DNA of 31,915 bases from Puniceicoccales bacterium. Lineage in GTDB: Bacteria > Verrucomicrobiota > Verrucomicrobiia > Opitutales > JAIRLM01. The notes beneath the pieces are model-generated. The model was not told the DNA's origin, did not search any database, and worked only from the letters and a program-made list of their open reading frames with translations. The stretch is from positions 1 to 31,915 of the forward strand of contig JAITDL010000038.1 in assembly GCA_031282565.1 (NCBI GenBank), written 5' to 3'. Shown here piece after piece: positions 1 through 7,142 of the stretch. Numbering within the stretch: position 1 is the stretch's first letter; every line of letters starts with the position of its first letter. A program made the translations under genes and the position numbers.

Positions 1-231
1 TCCTGGCGCAAAACTCCACTGCGAAAACACGGCAAAATTTACCGGGAAATTGACGGCGAAAGATCTTCGCTACCAATGCTTTATCCCGACTCCAAGAATT
101 CCATCGCCGGCCACCTCAGTTCCACGGGAAAACTCGCCGCCGCATGGGATTGGCAATTCAGTCTCGACGGAACTTTTGGCAAAAATCGCAGAACCTGCTC
201 CACAGCATTTGGTTTTGGCAGAAAAATCTAG
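1..231 (+). CDS. C-terminal part of an unidentified protein (truncated by window edge)
   Basis: The frame is open from the first base to a TAG at 229-231 and encodes about 76 residues. The codons look coding (mixed GC-ending and AT-ending third positions like the neighbours). The residues are polar and basic with aromatic positions, for example AAAWDWQFSLDGTFG and a final FGFGRKI. I do not recognise a family. It converges on kpsF, and the 88-base gap between the two stops holds a perfect 10-bp inverted repeat. An overlapping frame at 50-271 runs into that inverted repeat and looks less gene-like. It could be non-coding, because no start is visible. Confidence 0.4.
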   Translation, partial: SWRKTPLRKHGKIYREIDGERSSLPMLYPDSKNSIAGHLSSTGKLAAAWDWQFSLDGTFGKNRRTCSTAFGFGRKI

Positions 232-249
232 CGGGAATTCCAAATTCCG

Positions 250-302
250 AGGCGCCGCGGTGCAGCGCTAAATCGCTCCCAAAAGACAACTTCGCGGCGC
301 CT
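250..302. repeat. palindromic element copy 1
   Basis: Perfect 10-bp inverted repeat AGGCGCCGCG (250-259) and CGCGGCGCCT (293-302) with a 33-base loop starting GTGCA. It lies between the 3' ends of the partial first gene and kpsF. It matches the element at 22615-22667 in arm length, loop length and first loop bases, and the outermost base pair has changed from A-T to G-C between the copies. No T-run follows, so it is not a classical terminator. Confidence 0.75.
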
Positions 303-318
303 CCCCACGAACTAGATT

Positions 319-1317
319 TTACCGCCGACCCATGTCGCCGACGGTATCGTGGATGCGCACCAGGCCGAGCAATTTACATTCGTCATCCACAACCGGCAGC
401 ACACTAACCTGCGATGGCCCAGACTCCATGGTTGCAATTGCCTCGCCAACTGTCTGGTCTGGACGTACTAGGCGCGGATTTTCGCTATGAATGTCCGACG
501 CAACGATGGACCGCAAATCACATGTTCTTCGTATTAAACGACGTATGTCACCGTCCGTTATGATGCCAATTAATTTACCGTTCGAATCTACTGTGCAGCA
601 GGCACCTAGCGGCCTTTCCGTCATGGAAACTATGACGTCACTCGCCGACGCAAACGGTGGCAGCGACGCAATTTCATGCAGCGGGTGAAAGACATCGGAG
701 ACGCGCAGCAGGAGATTCCGGCCCAGCTGGCCTCCTGGATGAATTGCTGCAAAGTCCTCGGCACGAAAGTTTCTGCCAAGCATTAGGGCAATTGCAAGTC
801 CATCTCCTACGGCCAGAGCGCTGATTGCACTGCAGGTTGGCACAAGTTTCAGCGGATCAGCCTCTTGGGAAACAAACGCCTCGATAACATGGTGACAACG
901 CCTTGCTAGCTGGGAATTTATGTCGCCGACGATTGCGATGAGCGGGCAGCCTCGGTGGCGCAGCAGCGGAATCATGGAGAGCAGCTCGTCGCTTGAGCCG
1001 CTGCGTGATAGAAAAATTACCGGGTCGCCGTTGGACACCATGCCGAAGTCTCCGTGGAGCGCCTCGGTGGGGTGGAGGAAAACTGCCTGAGTTCCTGTGC
1101 TCGTTAGTGTTGCGGCGATTTTTTTCCCAATGTGTCCCGATTTTCCAACGGCGCTTACTATAACTTTCCCCCGGTGGGCCAGGATTAGTGAAACGGCGGC
1201 ATCGAAATTTGGACCGAGCCTATCCGCAGTCTGCGCAAGCGCTTCGGCTTCCAACCTAATCGCCCTCCGCGCACAGAGATGCCAAGTTGATTCGTCCGCC
1301 CTATCACCGTCAACCAC
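319..1317 (-). CDS. kdsD: D-arabinose-5-phosphate isomerase, KpsF/GutQ/KdsD family
   Basis: Interconverts ribulose-5-phosphate and arabinose-5-phosphate, the first step towards Kdo for lipopolysaccharide, so an outer membrane with LPS is implied. The SIS domain has GKSGHIG (residues about 58-64), LHPTEALHGD, SRSGSSDELL and IHPGGQLGR. This is followed by two CBS domains (about 180-235 and 245-330). The frame is open upstream to an ATG at 1404, but that adds about 29 residues with no counterpart in the family. A GTG at 1317 gives 332 residues, close to the 328 of E. coli KdsD, and has a TTGGCG/CTTAGC promoter 36 bases upstream. Divergent from mrdA. Function is secure; the start is inferred. Confidence 0.9.
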   Translation of the reverse strand: MVDGDRADESTWHLCARRAIRLEAEALAQTADRLGPNFDAAVSLILAHRGKVIVSAVGKSGHIGKKIAATLTSTGTQAVFLHPTEALHGDFGMVSNGDPVIFLSRSGSSDELLSMIPLLRHRGCPLIAIVGDINSQLARRCHHVIEAFVSQEADPLKLVPTCSAISALAVGDGLAIALMLGRNFRAEDFAAIHPGGQLGRNLLLRVSDVFHPLHEIASLPPFASASDVIVSMTERPLGACCTVDSNGKLIGIITDGDIRRLIRRTCDLRSIVASDIHSENPRLVRPDQTVGEAIATMESGPSQVSVLPVVDDECKLLGLVRIHDTVGDMGRR

Positions 1318-1324
1318 TGCCACG

Positions 1325-1353
1325 GCTAAGTGATGGCAGATTTTTGCCGCCAA
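1325..1353 (-). promoter_or_regulatory. predicted leaderless promoter of kdsD
   Basis: TTGGCG (1353-1348), 17-base spacer, CTTAGC (1330-1325), then the GTG start at 1317, 36 bases from the first T. No Shine-Dalgarno lies between. The arrangement matches that of several other genes in the window. Confidence 0.4.
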
Positions 1354-1418
1354 GGTCCAGGAAAATGCTCTTTTGCATCGCATTTTATTCGAATCTCTTG
1401 ACATAGTTACCCGGTGCC

Positions 1419-3296
1419 GTGTCTCCGCCGAGTGAAGCAGAAAAACGCCTTCGTGTTCTATATTACATTCTCGCGGCGATTTTTAGCTACCTCGCCGTCG
1501 GTTTATTTTTTCGCCAAATCGTGCAGCACGGAAAATTTTCCGAACTTGGACAGCGGCAGAGCCATCGGCGCGTACTGAAGCTGGCTCCAAGGGGAAACAT
1601 ACGTGATCGCGAAGGTAAGTTGTTGGCGGGCAATAGGCCACGCTTCATGCTCGTGGCATACCTCCAGGAACTGCGCGATGAATTCGCCGCCGAATACAGG
1701 GAGCGCACGCGGAATCTCCGGGCCGCCGGGCAAAATTTCATCCCGGAAAATGAGCATTCGCTGTCCCGTATTGCCGTCATCGAGAGACACATAGCACCAA
1801 TTAGACACCTGCTCCCAGCCGCCGTAAACCTGGACCGCCACAGCGTCGACCGCCACTTCAAACAGATGCCGCTGCTCCCATTTCCATTGGTCTATGACCT
1901 TCCATGGGAATCTTTTGCAAATCTCATCGAACGATTGCCACCGGACGGGCGTCTGCAACTGGAAACGCGTTCCTCGCGCACCTACCCCAACGGCAGCTGC
2001 GGAGCCCACCTGATTGGCTATGCATCACCTTCTCCCTGTGGATGCTATGGAGTAGATGGCGCAAACTATCGCACCTTCAGCGAAAGAAATTTGGTCGGAC
2101 GCTCCGGCGTCGAACTGGCAATGGATGCTGTCCTTAGGGGCACAAACGGCGAGGAAATAGTTCTCGTTGATCCAGCTGGCCAGCGAAAAATGGTTCTGAA
2201 ATCGAGCGCGGTTACGGCGGGAAGGGACGTCACGCTGTCCATTGACCTCGACCTGCAACAAGCTGCGGAAGAGGCACTAGGAGATGAAATCGGCTGCGCC
2301 ATTCTGAGCGACGTCTGGAGCGGCGAAATTCTCGCCATGGCCAATGCGCCGTCCTACGATCTCAACTCCCTCACACCGAGCATTTCGCGCAAAACCTATG
2401 AGCGGCTAACTGAAATCGGCGCATGGTCGAACCAGGCAATTCAAGGACTTTACCCGCTTGGATCAGTGTTTAAACTCGTTTCCGCGGAAGCACTTCTCCG
2501 TTTTGGCATCGTCGACCGCGACAGCAGGCACAGCTGCAACGGCATGACAACAGTTGGCAATCGCACGATTAGATGCAACAATCACAGCGAGCGCGGTCAA
2601 TTGCCATTCGTCACAGCCATAGCCAAGAGCTGCAACAGCTTCATCGTTGATAACATCTTCTCCATTCCACTGGAAAACTTTCTCGAAGAAATTCGTCGCC
2701 TAGGTTTTGGTGAAAAAACCGGCATAGAACTTCCCCACGAGACAACCCATTCCCTCGTGCCGTCGCCCGCCTGGAAAAAGCTGCGCGGCTACGGCCGGTG
2801 GACCGATGGAGATACGGCAAATCTATCACTGGGCCAGGGATATCTGCTAGCTACACCGCTCCAGGTTAATGCGTTTACGGCATCGCTTGCTGCGCGCAGA
2901 GAACGCACAAGGCCAACGATTTTGCGGCGCGATTCCACGGAAATCATACTGTCACTGGCACCGCTCGGACTCTCCGACAGCGCCTACGGTGCACTGCTCG
3001 ACGGCATGGTTGACTGCGTGGAATGTGGGTCAGGGCGCCGCTGCAAAATTAACTCCATGGCCATCGCAGGCAAAACTGGCACCGCACAGATTCGCGACGG
3101 GCAGCAAAATAGCCATTTGGCATGGTTCACGGCATTCGCACCGGCACATAATCCTCAAGTCGCTGTGACTGTCATGGTTAGGGAAAGCTGCGACGGCCGC
3201 ACCTACGGCGGCGGAAGCGATGCCGCCCCCATAGCAAAGAAAATATTGGAAAAATTTTTTGAAAAACATCCACCGGCGCAGAGTGCCGACGACTAG
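1419..3296 (+). CDS. mrdA: penicillin-binding protein 2 (peptidoglycan DD-transpeptidase of elongation)
   Basis: Cross-links lateral-wall peptidoglycan in the elongasome. One N-terminal membrane span (residues about 10-30) is followed by the dimerisation/pedestal domain with the conserved RGNIRDREGKLLA segment and GRSGVELAMD. The transpeptidase domain shows all three motifs: SVFK with Ser349/Lys352, SCN at 404-406 and KTGT from Lys552. GLYPLGSVFK and LGQGYLLATPLQ are PBP2-like rather than FtsI-like. The 625 residues fit MrdA. The GTG start at 1419 has a possible -10 CATAGT at 1403-1408. It is unusually cysteine-rich for a periplasmic enzyme (CGCYG, VECGSGRRCK). First gene of an operon with the exonuclease and rpoN. 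RodA is not in the window. Confidence 0.93.
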   Translation: MSPPSEAEKRLRVLYYILAAIFSYLAVGLFFRQIVQHGKFSELGQRQSHRRVLKLAPRGNIRDREGKLLAGNRPRFMLVAYLQELRDEFAAEYRERTRNLRAAGQNFIPENEHSLSRIAVIERHIAPIRHLLPAAVNLDRHSVDRHFKQMPLLPFPLVYDLPWESFANLIERLPPDGRLQLETRSSRTYPNGSCGAHLIGYASPSPCGCYGVDGANYRTFSERNLVGRSGVELAMDAVLRGTNGEEIVLVDPAGQRKMVLKSSAVTAGRDVTLSIDLDLQQAAEEALGDEIGCAILSDVWSGEILAMANAPSYDLNSLTPSISRKTYERLTEIGAWSNQAIQGLYPLGSVFKLVSAEALLRFGIVDRDSRHSCNGMTTVGNRTIRCNNHSERGQLPFVTAIAKSCNSFIVDNIFSIPLENFLEEIRRLGFGEKTGIELPHETTHSLVPSPAWKKLRGYGRWTDGDTANLSLGQGYLLATPLQVNAFTASLAARRERTRPTILRRDSTEIILSLAPLGLSDSAYGALLDGMVDCVECGSGRRCKINSMAIAGKTGTAQIRDGQQNSHLAWFTAFAPAHNPQVAVTVMVRESCDGRTYGGGSDAAPIAKKILEKFFEKHPPAQSADD

Positions 3297-3336
3297 CAAT
3301 TTCTCATGGCTGACAAAGGAGCGTAGGCGGCAATCG

Positions 3337-4053
3337 ATGAGAATTTTACGCCAAATTTACCAACTGGGCCGTTGCGTTTTTTCCTTTCCCCATGAGACTG
3401 GAGCCGTGGTTCTAGCTGGCCAATGGAAAGTCTATGCAATAGATTTCGAAGGAAATGGCCGCGATGGCGTCTTGGAATTTGGCGCCATATGTCTCACCGG
3501 TGGCAAGTTGCAAAATCCACTGGAAAGCTTCTGCAGATGTCGAAGGGGCGCTGGAATTTTTATTTGCCGCAGAAAAATTCCAGATGTCAGCACGGCAAAT
3601 GCGGCTCCCATTGGAGATTTTTTCGAGAGATTTAGATCCATGCGGGGCAACGGCATATTAGCTGCCCACCACGCGTCGACCGAAGATGCACTGCTGCGCA
3701 GCATGTGGCCAAGCCCGGGACTAGTGCCAGATTGGCATGGACTTGGAGCATCTGCTGCCGCGACCTGGGGGCCGTGGATTGACAGCCATCGACTGGCGCA
3801 AAAATTTTGGCCTGGGCTCGACTCCTACGCACTTGGAGACACATTGGCCGCCCTAGGCCTCGGCGGCAAATGGCGCGAACTTGGCCGCCTACTATGTTCT
3901 CCCGAAAGAAAAAAGATGCACTGCGCACTCTACGACGCCATCGGCTGCGCTCTTCTCGTCGACAAATGCCTGGCTGAAAGCGGTGCAAGCCCCATTGACC
4001 TCCTCCGCGCGGCCCATGGAACTCCGCAGCTGCGCCTTTCAGAAATGCCATGA
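3337..4053 (+). CDS. DEDDh 3'-5' exonuclease (RNase T / DnaQ family)
   Basis: Probable exonuclease of the DNA polymerase III epsilon type. Motif I is DFE (Asp36, Glu38), motif II lies in HHASTEDALL (Glu116 or Asp117) and motif III is HCALYDA (His195, Asp200), which gives the DEDDh pattern. The catalytic domain fills about residues 30-205 and a short C-terminal tail follows, with no BRCT or polymerase domain. The frame is open from 3259, inside mrdA, but ATG 3337 preceded by AAAGGA at 3315-3320 is the better start. The stop overlaps the rpoN start as ATGA, so the two are translationally coupled. The substrate (DNA proofreading, RNA or repair) cannot be decided. Motif II is one residue longer than the usual HNAxFD. 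Confidence 0.72.
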   Translation: MRILRQIYQLGRCVFSFPHETGAVVLAGQWKVYAIDFEGNGRDGVLEFGAICLTGGKLQNPLESFCRCRRGAGIFICRRKIPDVSTANAAPIGDFFERFRSMRGNGILAAHHASTEDALLRSMWPSPGLVPDWHGLGASAAATWGPWIDSHRLAQKFWPGLDSYALGDTLAALGLGGKWRELGRLLCSPERKKMHCALYDAIGCALLVDKCLAESGASPIDLLRAAHGTPQLRLSEMP

Positions 4054-5177
4054 CTCAGAAACTTACACATGGCCAGCGAACTACGCAGCGACTGTCGCAG
4101 AAACTGCGATTCCAACTGCGCGTGCTTGAGGTTGCCCGCAGAAATCTGCCGCGGTTTCTGCGGAATTGCGGCGCAGAGAAGTCCGGCGCCATCGACTGGG
4201 TTGAAAGCACCATGGCATTTGATGAACGTCTGACTCAAATTCTTTCCCTTGAAGGAGATTCGTCGGTTGAACGGCGCCGAGCCATCGTAGAATTGGTCGG
4301 CAACGTTGGAGCCAATGGCTACCTTGAAGTCGCTCCAGGAGAAATTGCTCTGCGAGCTGCTGTTCCAGTCGAGCTCGTCGAAGAACTGCGAGCGCAGCTG
4401 ATGGACTTTGAATCGCGCGCCATCGGATCACTGGACTTCAGGGAGTTTTTCCTGTTCCAATGCAGCAAACCTGGACTCTGCGAAGCGCTTGCGAAGGCAG
4501 CCTCCATCGTGCGCATCGAAAAAAACCACGGAAACCTCATTCAGCTGCTGCGTTTTCTGCGCAAAAAATTGGCGAGCAAGCTATTTGACGGCGTCATGGA
4601 ATGCCTGCGCGACGGCCGATTGAAAATGCGTCCTTCCACAGCTGGACTTTCCGACGCAATGGAGTCGACCATGGGAGCGCCGGATCTGCTGATCGACTTC
4701 GACGGCGGCAGCTGGTCCATTCGGACATTGCCAAACGGATTCGGCGATGTCCATCTCGACGAAGAAATTGGCGATGCCCTTAGGAAACGGGAATCGCTGC
4801 TGCTGCGCATGGGCGAATTTTTGCTGGAAAACCAGAAACAGTTTTTCCTGCGCGGACCGGCGGCGGCTGTTCCACTGGAACAAGCTATGGCAGCTGACCG
4901 GCTGTCAGTTGCCCGGTCCACGGTGTCTAGGGCCATTGGCGACAAGGTTGTGCGAACTCCACACGGCCTGTTCAAAATGGAGAAATTTTTTAGCCGCAGC
5001 AGCCTTTCACCCATCGCCATGGACTGGTTTTTCTCGGAACTTTTTCGCGAAAACCCATCGGCACTGCTCTACGGCGACGGCGAACTTGGCGAGGAGCTGC
5101 GGAAGCGATTTTCCATTAAAATAACCAGGCGCACGGTCTGCAGAAAACGGCACAGTTTCCTCGGCAAACTGCCATAA
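4050..5177 (+). CDS. rpoN: RNA polymerase sigma-54 factor, short divergent form
   Basis: Alternative sigma factor for -24/-12 promoters that needs AAA+ activators. Evidence is C-terminal: LLRMGEFLLENQKQFF matches the core-binding region, SVARSTVSRAIGDK is the helix-turn-helix (about 283-297), LFKMEKFFS matches the GIFELKYFFS segment, and TRRTVCRKRH (about 359-368) is a degenerate RpoN box (consensus ARRTVAKYRE). The N-terminal activator region is short and poor in the usual glutamines (QKLRFQLRVLEVARRNL). 375 residues against about 470-500 normally. It starts inside the exonuclease stop (ATGA) and closes the mrdA operon. Family assignment is good; whether it is fully functional is open. Confidence 0.8.
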   Translation: MTQKLTHGQRTTQRLSQKLRFQLRVLEVARRNLPRFLRNCGAEKSGAIDWVESTMAFDERLTQILSLEGDSSVERRRAIVELVGNVGANGYLEVAPGEIALRAAVPVELVEELRAQLMDFESRAIGSLDFREFFLFQCSKPGLCEALAKAASIVRIEKNHGNLIQLLRFLRKKLASKLFDGVMECLRDGRLKMRPSTAGLSDAMESTMGAPDLLIDFDGGSWSIRTLPNGFGDVHLDEEIGDALRKRESLLLRMGEFLLENQKQFFLRGPAAAVPLEQAMAADRLSVARSTVSRAIGDKVVRTPHGLFKMEKFFSRSSLSPIAMDWFFSELFRENPSALLYGDGELGEELRKRFSIKITRRTVCRKRHSFLGKLP

Positions 5178-5242
5178 TCCTAGCACATAATTTTCCGCTG
5201 CAGTGCCATGGCTAACGCCGTTTGCTTCACTAGAAAAAATGA

Positions 5243-5272
5243 TTGACACGCTAAACAAATTCTGTCTTATTT
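5243..5272 (+). promoter_or_regulatory. predicted promoter of the orphan gene at 5278
   Basis: Consensus TTGACA at 5243-5248, then an AT-rich possible -10 (TTATTT, 5267-5272), and an ATG at 5278, 35 bases from the first T. The possible upstream starts at 5203 and 5239 would place this promoter inside or across the coding region, so 5278 is preferred. Confidence 0.45.
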
Positions 5273-5277
5273 CACCC

Positions 5278-6900
5278 ATGAGCTATAATGGTAGTCATGC
5301 GCACGGTGAAATAAAAAGCAGATTTTATTTGTCCTTTATAGTTCCGGTGCTTTGCCGTCAACTTGAAACATCGTCGACAACGCTTGACGTCGCCGTGAAA
5401 GTGGTAACCGGCAAAGACCTGACAGAATTTGGAGCTTGCAACCGCAGGGAAATTTCTTTTATCCGCATTGTCGGCACAATACTTTCCTGCGGGATCGTTT
5501 GGCTCGTAACGTTAATTTACATACACATAGAAAAAGGAGACAGCACGTCACTTATTCATATGACGATTAGAGCCGTCGACCTTTACACGAAATCATTTGA
5601 GGCTGGCATGAACGGCGGCGCTTTTAGCAAACTCCGCGCACTCACCACACATTTCTTCACACTGGACTATGCCGCACGCACCAGCGCCGATATTGTTGCC
5701 CCACCAGAACATATACTAATACAACACATATTGGGAGTGTGTAGGGATAAATTTACCGATCAGGGACGTGACGGCGACGCCAGAACACCCTGGCCCCATT
5801 TTGGTGGCAGTTTTACTAATTTTTTTGACGATCTTGATCGCAATCCTGATTTACAACCAGGAGATGGCGGCCAAGGCAGCGAGGATCCACAACGGAAGCT
5901 AATCGCTAGTTTTTGTGCCATTGTTGATCGTGCATTAAATGGAGAAAATCCGTTATATCTGCTAGTCGGTAACTGTGGATTGCGTGCGCGCGACTGTTTT
6001 TATGACGGATTACATGGAGATGACGTTAGAAAATTTGCCGACCTGTGTCACACATTGAAACATGTTGTTGCATTTTCGCTCACAGCGCAGTCGTTCCTCA
6101 AAACTACCACCTCAATTTTTGGTGACGCCAGTGGGCAGCTTTCCGTAGATGGAATCGATGCTAGGCGCACAACATACATTGATACTGCCTATGCGAAAAT
6201 CAAAGCGCTAATTGATGGAGGTCGCTATGGCATCAGGATGATTGATGACGGCTCCGGTCTGAAAGCGGCCATTGGCTCCACATTCGACGAACAATTCGGC
6301 GAACAATCCGCCTATCATAAACTCCTCATTCTTGCCGCTGCAGTCGCAAGACATTATGGCTTTGATAGTCGTGTTATCTCCCTCGCAACCACTTCCCCGC
6401 TCAACGACGGCACCTGTCGCGTAGATTTTCCTTATGTTAAGGGTGTCACGAGTGTTGGCGATTTCCTTACGTCTCTTGGTTGCGAGTCGACCGGAGGAAT
6501 TGTCGACAATAGTCCTGAACTCAGCAATAGAGCAGACTTGATTTATCTTGCACACGCCATGCGAAGAACAGTTGCGGATGAATTAGCCAGTGCGGCGTTT
6601 GATCTTGCCGCTACATTAAAAGTACAACTTACTCAACCTAGCGATGATAGTGACGCCGCTAAACTTAGAGATGTTGGACTACCGCCAGCCATGACAGTTT
6701 TAGCTTTTGTTGGTGCGGCAATGTCCGGCAAACTTAGTGCTACTGGTTTCGACAGTGAATGCCGCGCGAAAATCAAAAAAGCAGTGGATCAACTTAGCGC
6801 TGAACGTACCGCTATGGATTCTGACCCAGGTCAAGAAGAACGTGAGGCACGCGCCAACGCTGATCTAATGTGGTTTAAACACAGCGGTGTGCAAGCTTAA
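5278..6900 (+). CDS. orphan membrane-anchored protein, possible secreted or effector protein
   Basis: 540 residues from ATG 5278 (frame open from 5203). Not recognised as a known family. One clear hydrophobic segment lies near the N-terminus (IVGTILSCGIVWLVTLIYI, about residues 62-80). The rest is mixed helical, with no repeats. LLVGNCGLRARDCF (Cys233 in this numbering) followed by HGDDVRKF loosely resembles the catalytic box of OTU cysteine proteases (DGNCLFRA), but no convincing catalytic His is seen downstream, so this is a weak hint. It is more AT-rich at third positions than the flanking rpoN and rho genes, consistent with an accessory gene. It is monocistronic, sitting between rpoN and tRNA-Thr. 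Confidence 0.7.
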   Translation: MSYNGSHAHGEIKSRFYLSFIVPVLCRQLETSSTTLDVAVKVVTGKDLTEFGACNRREISFIRIVGTILSCGIVWLVTLIYIHIEKGDSTSLIHMTIRAVDLYTKSFEAGMNGGAFSKLRALTTHFFTLDYAARTSADIVAPPEHILIQHILGVCRDKFTDQGRDGDARTPWPHFGGSFTNFFDDLDRNPDLQPGDGGQGSEDPQRKLIASFCAIVDRALNGENPLYLLVGNCGLRARDCFYDGLHGDDVRKFADLCHTLKHVVAFSLTAQSFLKTTTSIFGDASGQLSVDGIDARRTTYIDTAYAKIKALIDGGRYGIRMIDDGSGLKAAIGSTFDEQFGEQSAYHKLLILAAAVARHYGFDSRVISLATTSPLNDGTCRVDFPYVKGVTSVGDFLTSLGCESTGGIVDNSPELSNRADLIYLAHAMRRTVADELASAAFDLAATLKVQLTQPSDDSDAAKLRDVGLPPAMTVLAFVGAAMSGKLSATGFDSECRAKIKKAVDQLSAERTAMDSDPGQEEREARANADLMWFKHSGVQA

Positions 6901-7005
6901 CTGACCAGGAGAAGTGAATTGCGCCAAACTACCGTTGGACCAGTTTGACGTCGTGCGCATTTTCTTCTTGAGTAATTGGCTGACTTCCATTGGAAAGGGC
7001 ACAGT

Positions 7006-7081
7006 GCCGAGATAGCTCAGCCGGTAGAGCAACGCATTCGTAATGCGTGGGTCGTGAGTTCGAATCTCATTCTCGGCTCCA
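7006..7081 (+). tRNA. tRNA-Thr (anticodon CGT)
   Basis: Complete cloverleaf. The acceptor stem is GCCGAGA with TCTCGGC, the D-arm GCTC/GAGC, the anticodon stem ACGCA/TGCGT around loop TTCGTAA (anticodon CGT, codon ACG), and the T-arm GTGAG TTCGAAT CTCAT. Discriminator T and CCA are encoded (7079-7081). It lies directly upstream of rho. Confidence 0.95.
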
Positions 7082-7142
7082 CCAACAAATCGGGTGGAGG
7101 CCGGATTGCGCCCAACCCAATTAACTTTAACGGTTATTTACC

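Noticed and set aside
50..271. short plus-strand frame starting at 50
   Set aside because: It ends inside the palindromic element and overlaps the better coding frame that runs from base 1 to 231.
6945..6974. TTGACG/TTGAGT as promoter of tRNA-Thr
   Set aside because: No credible -10 at the right distance from the tRNA 5' end could be fixed, so it is not listed.
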